From: Nesterenkonia sp. LB17 | GTDB lineage: Bacteria > Actinomycetota > Actinomycetes > Actinomycetales > Micrococcaceae | NCBI RefSeq assembly: GCF_022565915.1 | Contig: NZ_JAJOYX010000005.1 | Location: 108,963-172,962 of the forward strand | Direction: 5' to 3' | Length of the DNA stretch: 64,000 nt | Shown: positions 26,495 to 34,565 of the stretch, piece by piece | Numbering within the stretch: position 1 is the stretch's first letter | How the letters are laid out: each line of letters begins with the position of its first letter | Notes under the pieces: generated by a model | Seen by the model: the letters and a program-made list of their open reading frames with translations, nothing else | Database searches by the model: none | What the model was told of the DNA's origin: nothing | Position numbers and translations under genes: made by a program

Positions 26495-26558
26495 TACACA
26501 TCGCACCGTGTACTCAACCCGCTGGTTACTCCACGCACCTCTGACTACTCAACGCACC
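26495..26558. repeat. Four spaced 13-base direct repeats upstream of the TAXI-TRAP operon
   Basis: Related copies of TACTCAACGCACC start at 26495, 26511, 26527 and 26546, so the spacing is 16, 16 and 19 bases. The last copy is the reference; the others carry one to three changes. They end about 28 bases before the TAXI start, in what should be the 5' leader or promoter. A regulator array is the likeliest meaning; the Lrp-like or SIS proteins nearby are possible ligand sensors, but no DNA-binding domain is seen in them. Confidence 0.55.
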
Positions 26559-26586
26559 TTGAATCACTCGACTGAGGAGAAGACTC

Positions 26587-27591
26587 ATGAAAATGCGTCG
26601 TACAACTATTGCAGTCACCGCTGCAGCCGCTCTAGCCCTGTCCGCCTGCGGCGGAGATGACAACGGTGGGGACGAAGACGTCCAGACCGGGGACGAGGAC
26701 AGCTACACCAATGAGCTGACCTTCGGCACCGGCGGCGTCGCCGGCACCTACTTCCCGCTGGGAGACGAGCTGGCCTCGATCTTCGAAGACAACATCGAAG
26801 ACGTCTCGGTCACCGCGATCGAGACCGGCGGCTCCGCAGACAACCTGGGCGGCATCTTCCAGGAAGAGATGCAGCTCGGCCTGACCCAGAACGACACGGC
26901 GGAGATGGGCGTCAACGGTGAGATCGATGACCTCGACGGCATGGCGCTGGACAACTTCGGCTGGATCGCCAACCTCTACCCCGAGGCCGCGCACATCATC
27001 GTCCGCGAAGACTCCGGCATCGAGTCCATCGAGGATCTCGAGGGACAGACCATCGCCGTGGGCGACGTCGGCTCCGGCACCCGCGCGATCTCCGACGCGA
27101 TCCTCGCCGCGCACGGCATCGAGGAGGGTGACTACACCGCAGAGATCGCCGACTTCGGCACCTCCACGGAGATGCTCGCTGACGGCCAGATCGACGCGTC
27201 GATCTTCGTGGTCGGCGTCCCGGTGGCAGGTCTGACCCAGCTGGCCGCCTCCACCGATGTCGCGCTGCTGGGCCTCGAGGACGACATGACCGAGTCCATC
27301 TCGGGTGAGTCCGGCGCCGAGTCCTACGACATCTCCGCCGACGCCTATGACTTCCTCGACGAGGACGTCACCACGGTCTCGGTGTTCGCGGCCCTGGTCG
27401 CCTCCACCACCCAGGTCAGCGAGGACCTCGGCTACGAGATCACCGCCGCCACTCTGGAGAACGCGGGAGACGTCACGCTCGAGATCGGTGAGAACATCAG
27501 CGAAGAGAACGCCCTGACCGGGATCGGCGATATCCCGCTGCACCCCGGCGCAGAGCGTTACTTCGAAGAGCAGGGCATTGACCTGCCGTGA
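26587..27591 (+). CDS. TAXI-family TRAP transporter solute-binding lipoprotein
   Basis: A 334-residue lipoprotein. The signal peptide ends in the lipobox LALSAC, followed by a long acidic linker (GGDDNGGDEDVQTGDED). The mature part is the TAXI solute-binding fold: TFGTGGVAGTYFPLGDELA, ETGGSADNLGGI, LTQNDTAEMG, GSGTRAISDAIL and HPGAERYFEEQG. TAXI proteins feed two-part TRAP transporters; known ligands include glutamate and related acids, so the ligand here is open. The strong acidity fits a salt-tolerant host. ATG 26587 follows GAGGAG. The stop overlaps the permease start by four bases. Confidence 0.93.
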   Translation: MKMRRTTIAVTAAAALALSACGGDDNGGDEDVQTGDEDSYTNELTFGTGGVAGTYFPLGDELASIFEDNIEDVSVTAIETGGSADNLGGIFQEEMQLGLTQNDTAEMGVNGEIDDLDGMALDNFGWIANLYPEAAHIIVREDSGIESIEDLEGQTIAVGDVGSGTRAISDAILAAHGIEEGDYTAEIADFGTSTEMLADGQIDASIFVVGVPVAGLTQLAASTDVALLGLEDDMTESISGESGAESYDISADAYDFLDEDVTTVSVFAALVASTTQVSEDLGYEITAATLENAGDVTLEIGENISEENALTGIGDIPLHPGAERYFEEQGIDLP

Positions 27592-29708
27592 CACGCAGCA
27601 CTGCTGAGAATCGCTCCCCGGCTTCTGCTGATCTGCAGGAGCCGGGGGTCGGTGGTGAGGAGCGCGCAGCCGAGATTCTTCGGAAGCACGACACCTCGAG
27701 CCGCTTCCGGACGGATCTGGGCTGGTGGACATGGATCGTGGGCGGGCTCTCCGTAGCCTTCACGCTGTACCACCTCTACTACGCGCTTGAGCGGCCCTTC
27801 ACCGGCTGGATCCACGGCGCGCTGCACCTCGCGGGCGCCACCTCCCTGATCTTCCTGCTCTACCCGGCGAGCAAGAAGCTGCTCAACACGAAGCCCAGCG
27901 GGGTCCTCTGGAAAGACCTGCTGCTCGGCCGTGGCCGGGGAGTGCCCTGGTATGACGCGCTGCTCGCCGCCGCGGGCATGGCGGTCAACCTCTACATCGT
28001 CTTCCGCTATGAGTACCTGGTCGGCAACGCCGTTCAGATCCTCGGCTTCAGCGCGCTGGACTACACCGTGGCAGTGGCGGGCACCCTGCTGGTCCTGGAA
28101 GCCACGCGTCGCTGCGTGGGACTGCCCATCGTGATCATCGCCGCCGCCGCCATCGCCTACGCGATCTTCGGCAACATGAGCCCGATCTTCCCGCACCGCG
28201 GACGCTCCTGGGACGCCTTCGCCACGGAGACCTTCCTCTCCACGCGATCGATCTTCGGCACTCCGCTGCAGGTCTCGGCGAACTTCATCTTCCTCTTCCT
28301 GCTCTTCGCGGTGGTCCTGCTCCGGACCAACATCGGCCAGTTCTTCAATGACCTGGCCTTCCGCGCGGCAGGCAAGTACACCGGCGGCCCGGCCAAGGCC
28401 GCCGTCGCCGCCTCGGGCCTGCAGGGCATGGTCTCCGGATCCTCGGTGGCCAACACCGTGGCCTCGGGCTCCTTCACGATCCCGATCATGAAGAAGGCCG
28501 GGTTCAAGCCACACTTCGCGGCCGCCACCGAGGCCACGGCCTCCACCGGTGGTCAGCTGATGCCCCCGATCATGGGTGCCGCGGCGTTCATCATGGCGCA
28601 GAACGTGCCCAACCTGGAGTACAACGAGCTGATCGTCATCGCGATCATCCCGGCGCTGCTCTACTTCCTGGGCGCCTTCCTCTCGGTGCACTTCGAGGCG
28701 AAGCGCCGGGAGATCAAAGGTCTGCCGGTCGAGGAGCTGCCCAGCATCCGGTCGCTGGTCACCCGCGCCGACCTGCTGCTGCCGCTGGTCGTGATCATCA
28801 GCACGCTCATCGCCGGCCTGACCCCCACCCGGGCGGCACTGCTGGGCATCGCGACCGCGATCGTCCTGAGCTTCTTCCGCTCCTCCACCCGGCTCAACGT
28901 GCGCGGATTCGTGGAACTGTTCATCGCCGCTGCGCGGACCGCTCTGCCGGTGATCGCCGCCTGTGCCACAGCAGGCATCGTGGCCGGCACCGTGACCGCC
29001 ACGGGCCTGGGCGGCCAGCTCGGCCGCGGGCTGGTGTCGCTGGCCGGCGGCAGCTTCCTGCTGGTGCTCTTCTTCGTGATGATCGCCTGCATCATCCTCG
29101 GCATGGGCCTGCCGACCACCGCGAACTATGTGGTCACCGCCTCGGTGGCGGCGCCGATCTTGTACAACAACTTCGACGTCCCGCTGATCGCGGCGCACAT
29201 GTTCGTGTTCTTCTTCGGCATCCTCGCGGACATCACGCCACCGGTCTGTCTCGCGGCCTACGCCGGTGCGGGCATCGCCGGGGCCAATCCGATGGCTGCT
29301 GGTGTGGCGGCGGTGAAGATCGCGCTGGCCGGATTCCTGATCCCGTATGTCTTCATCCTTCAGCCGGCGCTGCTGCTGCAAGGCACCTGGGACGAGCTTG
29401 CGGTCTCCCTGCTCACCGTGATCGTGGGGCTGATCGCGCTGTCCTCGGGCCTTGCCGGATATCTCTTCCTGCGCGCCTCGGTCATCGAACGGACGTTGCT
29501 GATCGTCGGTGGTCTGCTGCTGATCTACCCGGATCTGACGTTCTCGGTCGGCGGGATGGTGGCTCTGGCACTTGCTGTGGCGCTGCAGTTCATCCGCCGC
29601 GGCCGCGGGGATGGGTCTGCCGAGGAGGCCACGTCCGAGGACGACGGCCCCCATGTGACCGCCCGCGGCGGCGGCTCGGTGGAGAACCCAGCACCCGGGA
29701 TGGCCTGA
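27588..29708 (+). CDS. TRAP transporter fused large/small permease (TAXI type)
   Basis: A 706-residue membrane protein with the small (DctQ-like) part in roughly residues 50-190 and the large (DctM-like) part after it. Features are YPASKKLLNTKPSG, GPAKAAVAASGLQGMVSGS, SVANTVASGSFTIPIMKKAG, ATASTGGQLMPPIMGAAAF, GMGLPTTANYVVTASVAAP and ADITPPVCLAAYAGAGIAGA, all hallmarks of the fused 4TM-12TM TRAP permeases that work with TAXI proteins. It uses an ion gradient, often sodium. GTG start 27588 overlaps the binding-protein stop (GTGA). The C-terminal 35 residues are acidic and disordered. Followed by a strong terminator. Confidence 0.93.
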   Translation: MTRSTAENRSPASADLQEPGVGGEERAAEILRKHDTSSRFRTDLGWWTWIVGGLSVAFTLYHLYYALERPFTGWIHGALHLAGATSLIFLLYPASKKLLNTKPSGVLWKDLLLGRGRGVPWYDALLAAAGMAVNLYIVFRYEYLVGNAVQILGFSALDYTVAVAGTLLVLEATRRCVGLPIVIIAAAAIAYAIFGNMSPIFPHRGRSWDAFATETFLSTRSIFGTPLQVSANFIFLFLLFAVVLLRTNIGQFFNDLAFRAAGKYTGGPAKAAVAASGLQGMVSGSSVANTVASGSFTIPIMKKAGFKPHFAAATEATASTGGQLMPPIMGAAAFIMAQNVPNLEYNELIVIAIIPALLYFLGAFLSVHFEAKRREIKGLPVEELPSIRSLVTRADLLLPLVVIISTLIAGLTPTRAALLGIATAIVLSFFRSSTRLNVRGFVELFIAAARTALPVIAACATAGIVAGTVTATGLGGQLGRGLVSLAGGSFLLVLFFVMIACIILGMGLPTTANYVVTASVAAPILYNNFDVPLIAAHMFVFFFGILADITPPVCLAAYAGAGIAGANPMAAGVAAVKIALAGFLIPYVFILQPALLLQGTWDELAVSLLTVIVGLIALSSGLAGYLFLRASVIERTLLIVGGLLLIYPDLTFSVGGMVALALAVALQFIRRGRGDGSAEEATSEDDGPHVTARGGGSVENPAPGMA

Positions 29709-29759
29709 GCCGACCCGCCCGGGCTCAAGACGCTGGAACCCGAAGCACCGTGGATGAAT

Positions 29760-29804
29760 GAACACTGAGGGCCCGACCGGAATCCGGTCGGGCCCTCAGT
29801 GTTC
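29760..29804. terminator. Bidirectional hairpin terminator between the TRAP operon and the Lrp-like gene
   Basis: Perfect 21-base arms (29760-29780 and 29784-29804) around a three-base AAT loop. It lies 51 bases after the permease stop and 36 bases beyond the stop of the convergent Lrp-like gene. Design is the same as the terminator at 6957. Confidence 0.88.
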
Positions 29805-29840
29805 GGACATGGCGGGGGCCTGGCGCGTACCCCCGCGGGG

Positions 29841-30119
29841 CTACTCTCCGCCGAGGCTGAAGCTGGCCTCGAGCTCCTGGTCCGAGTATGTGCGGAACGC
29901 GACCATCGTCTCGGTGTCATGGACCGTGGCCACCTTGGAGATCTTCGCCGGGACCAGATCGCTGAGATCCTCCAGGTTCGGAGTCTTCACCATGGCCACC
30001 AGGTCCCACTTGCCGGTGACCGAATAGACGGCCTGGACCTCTTCGATATTGGCGATGTCCTGCGCGGACTCGGGGATGCGGTGGGGGTCGGTCTTCATCA
30101 TCACGAATGCGGTGACCAT
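29841..30119 (-). CDS. Stand-alone Lrp/AsnC ligand-binding (RAM) domain protein
   Basis: A 92-residue protein equal to the C-terminal RAM domain of Lrp/AsnC regulators, without the helix-turn-helix. Visible pattern is VTAFVMMKTDPHRIPESAQ, VQAVYSVTGKWDLVAMVK and VATVHDTETMVAFRTYS. Such single-domain proteins bind amino acids and may modulate full-length regulators; DNA binding on its own is unlikely. The start ATG 30119 is preferred because the upstream in-frame residues are not family-like; GAGAGG stands 15 bases upstream. It lies between the racemase gene and the TRAP operon terminator, so amino-acid sensing would fit its neighbours. Confidence 0.85.
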   Translation of the reverse strand: MVTAFVMMKTDPHRIPESAQDIANIEEVQAVYSVTGKWDLVAMVKTPNLEDLSDLVPAKISKVATVHDTETMVAFRTYSDQELEASFSLGGE

Positions 30120-30222
30120 GTTATCGCTGCCTCTCAGCCGGGGAGACTCTTTGAGCACCGCTGGGATGTCAGGATGCTGGTGTCAGAGTACTGCCGTCAG
30201 GTTATCGCGCTGCGGGGTGGGT

Positions 30223-31353
30223 TCAGGCCTGGAAGCGCTGCTGTCTGGTCGCGTGCGCGGCGATGACGTCGGTGCGCACGCCGGCGCCCAGCCCCGGGGT
30301 GGTCGGGACCTGCACCACGCCCTGCTCGGCGGTGACCGGTGGATCGATGATGTCTTCCGCGTAGTACTTGCCCGAGGCGGAGACGTCGGAGGGCAGCGTG
30401 AACCCGGGCAGCGAGGAGAGCGCCACATTGGCGAGCCGGCCCACCCCGAACTCGTGCATCCCGCCGCACCAGACCGGCCAGCCCGCGGCGGTGGCGATGG
30501 CGTGGGCGTCGCGCGCCGCGCTGAGCCCTCCCATGCGGGAGACCTTGATGTTGAGCACATTCCCGGCCTTCAGGGCCAGCGCGGTCCGCAGGTCATCGAG
30601 GGTCTCCACCGACTCGTCCAGGCAGACCGGGGTCTCCAGCGCCGCCGTCAGCCGGGCGTGGTCCAAGAAGTTCTTCGGCGCGAAGGGCTGCTCGATCATG
30701 GTCAGCCGGAAGGGATCCAGGGCGCGCAGCACCTCAAAGGCCTCCTCGCCGCCCGGTTCGGCAGACCCCGGGTAGGCGCCGTTGGCGTCGACATGGACAT
30801 CGAGGTCCGGGAAGGCCGCACGCACCGCGCGCACGGGTTCGACATCCCATCCCGGTGCGATCTTCAGCTTCACCCGGGGATAGCCCGATTCCACGTGGCG
30901 GGTCACCTCGGTGAGCAGCGCGTCGATGCTGGGCTCGATGCCCAAGGAGACGCCGGCGATGACGGAGTCGCGTTCCCCGCCGAGAGCCTGTGCCAGCGGC
31001 ACCGACCGGGCCGCGGTCCACAGGGTCCATGCGGCCATCTCGATCCCGGCCTTGGCGAAATAGTTTCCGCGCACCTTCGCGTAGAGTCCCGCGACCTCGT
31101 CTGGGTGCTCCCAGTCTGCGCCGAGCACGGCGGGGATCAGATGTTCGACCGCGGTCTGCCACGCCGTCGTCGTCGTCTCCGGGGCGTAGAAGGGGCCGGC
31201 GGGGGAGGCGATCTCGCCCCAGCCGACGGTGCCGTCCTCGGCGATCATCTCCACCAGCAGGTGGCGCAGCGAGGATTTCCGGTGTGAGCTGGTCTCGAAG
31301 GCGTGCCGCAGGGGCAGCTCGACGTCGTGGAGCACGATCTCTGTGGCGCGCAT
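30223..31353 (-). CDS. N-succinylamino-acid racemase / o-succinylbenzoate synthase-type enolase-superfamily enzyme
   Basis: A 376-residue member of the muconate-lactonising subgroup, of the menC type-2 (NSAR/OSBS) family. Catalytic residues are complete: the KxK pair K162/K164 (VKLKIAPG), metal ligands D189 (HVDANGAY), E221 (MIEQPF) and D246 (CLDES), and the second base K270 (NIKVSRMGG). These enzymes racemise N-succinylamino acids, and many also make o-succinylbenzoate for menaquinone. Here no other men gene is nearby; instead an acyltransferase, a SIS protein and an M20 hydrolase surround it, which favours racemase function. The start overlaps the SIS gene stop by one base (TGATG), so they are one operon. 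Confidence 0.88.
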   Translation of the reverse strand: MRATEIVLHDVELPLRHAFETSSHRKSSLRHLLVEMIAEDGTVGWGEIASPAGPFYAPETTTTAWQTAVEHLIPAVLGADWEHPDEVAGLYAKVRGNYFAKAGIEMAAWTLWTAARSVPLAQALGGERDSVIAGVSLGIEPSIDALLTEVTRHVESGYPRVKLKIAPGWDVEPVRAVRAAFPDLDVHVDANGAYPGSAEPGGEEAFEVLRALDPFRLTMIEQPFAPKNFLDHARLTAALETPVCLDESVETLDDLRTALALKAGNVLNIKVSRMGGLSAARDAHAIATAAGWPVWCGGMHEFGVGRLANVALSSLPGFTLPSDVSASGKYYAEDIIDPPVTAEQGVVQVPTTPGLGAGVRTDVIAAHATRQQRFQA

Positions 31354-32063
31354 CAGATATACAGTCCCATCTCTTGGATCAGTGATTCTCTCTCGGTCAG
31401 CCGACGGCGGCTTCCCTTGGCACTTGCGGTGGTCAGCGCGGTGAGCAGGTGGATCACCGCGGCGATGCCGGTGGCGGAGTCGGTGACCGAGGCGGAGCCG
31501 GTGGGCACGATCACGACCTCGCTGGCCGGCGCGACCAGCGGGGAATCGACCGAGTCCGTCACCGCGACCACAGTGCCGCCGCGCTGGGCGAAGGCATGGA
31601 CCAGGTCGGCGGTCTCCCGGCGGTAGCGGCGCATCGAGAACGCGACCAGGACGTCGGTGCCGCGCACATCGGTGAGCACATCGATGCTGCGAGTGCTCTG
31701 GCCGTCGATGAGCGAGACCTGCGAGACCCCATGGGAGAGGTCCAGGTCCAGCAGGTGCGCGAAGGCCGCAGACCTGCCGTGGCCCACGATGAAGCGACGG
31801 CGCGCCCCGGCGATGAGCGCCGCGGCCCGGGCCACCGAGTCCTCGGTCTCGAAGCTGGCGAAGACCCGCTCCAGGTTCTCGCGCTCCTTGCGGATCAGTC
31901 GCGCCTGCAGGGTCTTGGCCGAGGCCCGCGGGGACATGCTGGCTCCGAAGCGCGCGGCTGGATTGTCCGGACCGCGCTGATCATCGGACCCCGCGTCCTC
32001 TGCTCCGCCACTCGCATGCTGGTCTGTGAACTCTTCGGTGACCATGCTGTTCATCCGGTTCAT
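31353..32063 (-). CDS. SIS-domain protein of the MurR/RpiR type, lacking the DNA-binding domain
   Basis: A 236-residue protein. Residues about 75-205 form a SIS sugar- or ligand-binding domain with RFIVGHGRSAAFAHLLDLDL, DVLVAFSMRRYRRETADL and GGTVVAVTDSVDSPL, closest in pattern to RpiR/MurR regulators. Those regulators carry a 75-residue helix-turn-helix at the N-terminus; here the first 45 residues are low-complexity and no such domain is visible, so it is shorter than the usual 280. It may be a sensor without direct DNA binding, or a regulator whose DNA-binding part was lost. Starts at 32063, 32054 or 32045 are possible; the first overlaps the acyltransferase stop by four bases. Confidence 0.78.
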   Translation of the reverse strand: MNRMNSMVTEEFTDQHASGGAEDAGSDDQRGPDNPAARFGASMSPRASAKTLQARLIRKERENLERVFASFETEDSVARAAALIAGARRRFIVGHGRSAAFAHLLDLDLSHGVSQVSLIDGQSTRSIDVLTDVRGTDVLVAFSMRRYRRETADLVHAFAQRGGTVVAVTDSVDSPLVAPASEVVIVPTGSASVTDSATGIAAVIHLLTALTTASAKGSRRRLTERESLIQEMGLYI

Positions 32064-32872
32064 GCCGGTCGGGTGAAGCTGTAGACAGCCAGGTCCTCGT
32101 CCATGCGGCGGCAGGACACCGCGACGAACCCCTGGTCGAAGATCTCCTGGAAGCGCGATCGGAGCAGCTCGATGACTGCCGGATCGGTGGGCTGCTGGGC
32201 GGGGACGGCGAGCGCGGTGGATTCGCCGCCGGCCCGGATCTCCCCGGGGGTGGTGAGCGGGTGTGCCGCGAGCTCTGCCTCAAACCTGCTGTCGGTCGCC
32301 ACCCGGTGTCCCTCGTGCGACTCATCGAGTCGCCATTCCACCGTGATGCGATCGGTGCCGGGCCCGGCGAGCGCGTCGCGGGTGAACCAGCGGCCCTGCG
32401 CGCCGAGCACGTCGAGGTTGAAGTGGGCGTTGCGGCTGATCATCGGGTTGTAGGTCCAGCGCATGCGGCTTGATCCCTGCCGGTGGGCGACGGCGGCCTG
32501 GACGTTCTTCAGCGCGCGGCCGACGCCCTGGCCCTGAAGGTCCTGGGAGACCACTGCGGCCTGGGAGAAGTGGTAGATGTGCGGATCATCCTGATCGGTC
32601 TCCACCGCGGTCCAGCCGAAGGCCATGCCGCGCAAGGCACCGGCGGCGTCGAGCGCACCGATGACTGTGCCGCCATAGGTGAGCAGGTTCTTCAACAGGC
32701 GGGCGTTGATCCCCTGGTCCTCCCCGCTGTAGGAGAAGACCTCGCGGTAGAGCCGGCATGCGGCCTCCAGCTCGGCGACCTCGGTGAGACCCCGCACTAT
32801 GACCCCATCATCCAGGCTGATCGTCTCCGGCATGGCGGGGGAAGCGGGTGCGGCTGCATCCTGATTTGTCAT
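32060..32872 (-). CDS. COG3375-type GNAT acyltransferase, candidate D-amino-acid N-succinyltransferase
   Basis: A 270-residue GNAT protein, much longer than a typical single GNAT domain. The fold core spans roughly residues 25-170, with acyl-CoA loop DLQGQGVGRALKNVQ and the family-specific MRWTYNPMISRNAHFNLDVLG. The latter pattern and the length match the COG3375 acyltransferases that occur with NSAR in Geobacillus, where the enzyme succinylates D-amino acids. The same activity here is inference from context. ATG 32872 follows GAGAGGA. It is the first gene of a three-gene operon with the SIS protein and the racemase; its promoter faces the divergent M20 gene across 51 bases. Confidence 0.82.
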   Translation of the reverse strand: MTNQDAAAPASPAMPETISLDDGVIVRGLTEVAELEAACRLYREVFSYSGEDQGINARLLKNLLTYGGTVIGALDAAGALRGMAFGWTAVETDQDDPHIYHFSQAAVVSQDLQGQGVGRALKNVQAAVAHRQGSSRMRWTYNPMISRNAHFNLDVLGAQGRWFTRDALAGPGTDRITVEWRLDESHEGHRVATDSRFEAELAAHPLTTPGEIRAGGESTALAVPAQQPTDPAVIELLRSRFQEIFDQGFVAVSCRRMDEDLAVYSFTRPA

Positions 32873-32923
32873 GCGGTCCTCTCGAAGCCTGGTATATGTT
32901 CTTACGTTGCGTATCATAGCCCC
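32873..32923. promoter_or_regulatory. Shared divergent promoter of the acyltransferase operon and the M20 gene
   Basis: Only 51 bases separate the two starts. TATCAT (32912-32917) lies six bases before the M20 ATG and fits a leaderless -10. Next to it is a short inverted repeat TACG-TTG-CGTA, a candidate operator that could control both directions. Confidence 0.5.
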
Positions 32924-34093
32924 ATGGACAACTCTTCTCCCACTGCCCTGCTTGACCTGGCAGGGAATCGCTATGACCGCACCCTCGAGCTTCTGGAACG
33001 GATGGTAGTGACCGAGTCGCCCACCGGAGACGCCGAGGGGGTCACCTCAGTGGCTGATCAGGTGCGCGTGCTCTTCACAGAGCACGATGCCGAGGTCGCC
33101 GTCCACGAGGGGGAGTGGGGAACGCACCTGGTGATGGACGTCCCGGGAGCCGGCGAGCGCAGTGAGGCCGCTCCGGTGCTCTTCATCGGACATTCCGACA
33201 CGGTCTGGCCCACCGGCACGCTGGAGAAGATGCCGTTCCGCATCGAAGCAGGCATCGCCCACGGGCCCGGGATCTTCGACATGAAGTCCGGGCTGCTGAT
33301 CATGCACCAGGGGCTCAGCGTCAGCACAGAGCTGGGCCTCAGCCGGCCGCCGGTGCGGGTGATCGTGGTCGGTGACGAGGAGATCGGGTCCCCGAGCTCG
33401 CGGGAGCTGCTGCTGGCCAGCGCCGAGGGAGTCAGCGCCGTGCTGGGCTTCGAGTCCCCCCACCCCGGCGGAGCGCTGAAGGTCGGTCGGCTCGGCAGCA
33501 CCAGGCTCCGGCTTCAGGTCACCGGGCGCGCCTCGCACGCGGCGTTGGACCCCGAGGGCGGAGTCAACGCCATCGAGGAGCTGGTGGATCAGATCCTCGC
33601 CCTGCGCGAGATCATCGGATCGGCCCAGGACGCCGCTCCGGGAGATGTGCTGTGCAATGTCGGGACCATCGCCGGCGGCGGCAAGACCAATGTGGTGCCT
33701 GCGGCGGCATCGGTGGAGGTGGGACTGCGGTTTCGCACCCCCGAGGTGGAGAACCAGGTGCTGGCGTCCATCAGTGATCTCGTCCCGGTCCGTCGGGACG
33801 CCCAGCTGCAGGTGCAGACCCTGTCCCAGCGCCCCGCCTGGCAGGCCGACGCGGCCGATGAGGAGCTGCTCGCCGCGGTGGAGGCCGCCGCTGCGGACGC
33901 TGGACTTCCCACCGTCGGCGGTCGGCCCGCGGCAGGAGCAGGAGACACCAACTTCCTCGGCTCGCTGGGCCTGCCGACCCTCGACGGTCTGGGTCCCGAT
34001 GGCGCCGGTGCCCACGCCGATCATGAACAGGTCCGGCTGGAATCGATCCCAGAGCGGATCGCTCTGCTGGCGGCGCTGCTCGCCCGTCTCTGA
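32924..34093 (+). CDS. M20-family metallohydrolase (carboxypeptidase G2/ArgE-like), candidate N-succinyl-L-amino-acid desuccinylase
   Basis: A 389-residue zinc hydrolase of the M20 family. Metal and catalytic residues are in place: H90 and D92 (IGHSDTVWP), D119 (GIFDMKSG), E152/E153 (VGDEEIGS), E177 (GFESPHP) and H364/H367 (GAHADHEQV). A dimerisation domain is inserted at about 180-300. The family removes acyl groups from N-acylated L-amino acids. With the divergent acyltransferase and racemase it completes the known three-enzyme set for D-to-L amino acid conversion. The start at 32924 (MDNSSPTALL) is preceded by TATCAT at six bases, suggesting a leaderless transcript. Convergent with the TadE-side genes. 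Confidence 0.87.
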   Translation: MDNSSPTALLDLAGNRYDRTLELLERMVVTESPTGDAEGVTSVADQVRVLFTEHDAEVAVHEGEWGTHLVMDVPGAGERSEAAPVLFIGHSDTVWPTGTLEKMPFRIEAGIAHGPGIFDMKSGLLIMHQGLSVSTELGLSRPPVRVIVVGDEEIGSPSSRELLLASAEGVSAVLGFESPHPGGALKVGRLGSTRLRLQVTGRASHAALDPEGGVNAIEELVDQILALREIIGSAQDAAPGDVLCNVGTIAGGGKTNVVPAAASVEVGLRFRTPEVENQVLASISDLVPVRRDAQLQVQTLSQRPAWQADAADEELLAAVEAAAADAGLPTVGGRPAAGAGDTNFLGSLGLPTLDGLGPDGAGAHADHEQVRLESIPERIALLAALLARL

Positions 34094-34166
34094 GCCAGAC
34101 CGGCCCCCGGTGGGCGGCAGCCTCTGCTCGCGCGGTCCTCGCGCGGATCTCGGTCCAGCCTGCCGA

Positions 34167-34565
34167 TCACGGGGGAGGCCCGGCGCGCGCAGCCCCGCGA
34201 CTGAGCAGTCCGGAGAGATCCACACCGCCGGCGTCCAGCAGCCGCTCCGGCAGGATCGGCACAACGGTGCTCACCAGCACCTCGGTGCGGTATTCGCCGG
34301 TCACGGTGCAGCTGGTGAGCTCCACTGCATTGCGGGCGGCCACCGCCTCCGCCACGGTGCACGGGCTCCCGGTGCTCAGGCCGCGGGCCGCATCGGCTCC
34401 CGCGAGCGCCGCCAGATCCGCTCCCCGGGCAGCCTGCGCGGAGGACGCCGCGACCATGCTCAGGGTCTGCGCCGCGGCGAGCAGGATGAGCAGCACCATG
34501 ATCAGCCCCAGAGCCAGGACGGTGCCCGAACCGCGCTCTTCCGAGAGCGACACCCGGGGCCTCAT
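34167..34565 (-). CDS. TadE-like helicase/secretion-neighbourhood protein (Rv3654c-like)
   Basis: A 132-residue membrane protein. It begins MRPRVSLSEERGSGTVLAL, with a single helix (VLALGLIMVLLILLAAAQTL) right after the EERGSGT motif, as in pseudopilin-like proteins, followed by an exported domain containing AARGADLAALAGADAA and two cysteines (CTVAEAV, TSCTVTG) that could form a disulphide. This matches the third protein of the pilin cluster in mycobacteria (Rv3654c). The start ATG overlaps the TadE stop by four bases. The C-terminus is proline-rich. Convergent with the M20 gene 73 bases away. Confidence 0.82.
   Translation of the reverse strand: MRPRVSLSEERGSGTVLALGLIMVLLILLAAAQTLSMVAASSAQAARGADLAALAGADAARGLSTGSPCTVAEAVAARNAVELTSCTVTGEYRTEVLVSTVVPILPERLLDAGGVDLSGLLSRGAARAGPPP

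Noticed and set aside
27558..29765. Open frame of 735 codons opposite the TRAP permease
   Set aside because: The composition is a His/Gln/Arg/Gly-rich shadow of a membrane protein gene, and it runs through the terminator hairpin.
25134..34166. Genomic island brought by a mobile element
   Set aside because: No integrase, transposase, tRNA gene or direct-repeat ends are visible; base and codon use look like the rest. Insertion or inversion is possible but its mechanism is not shown.
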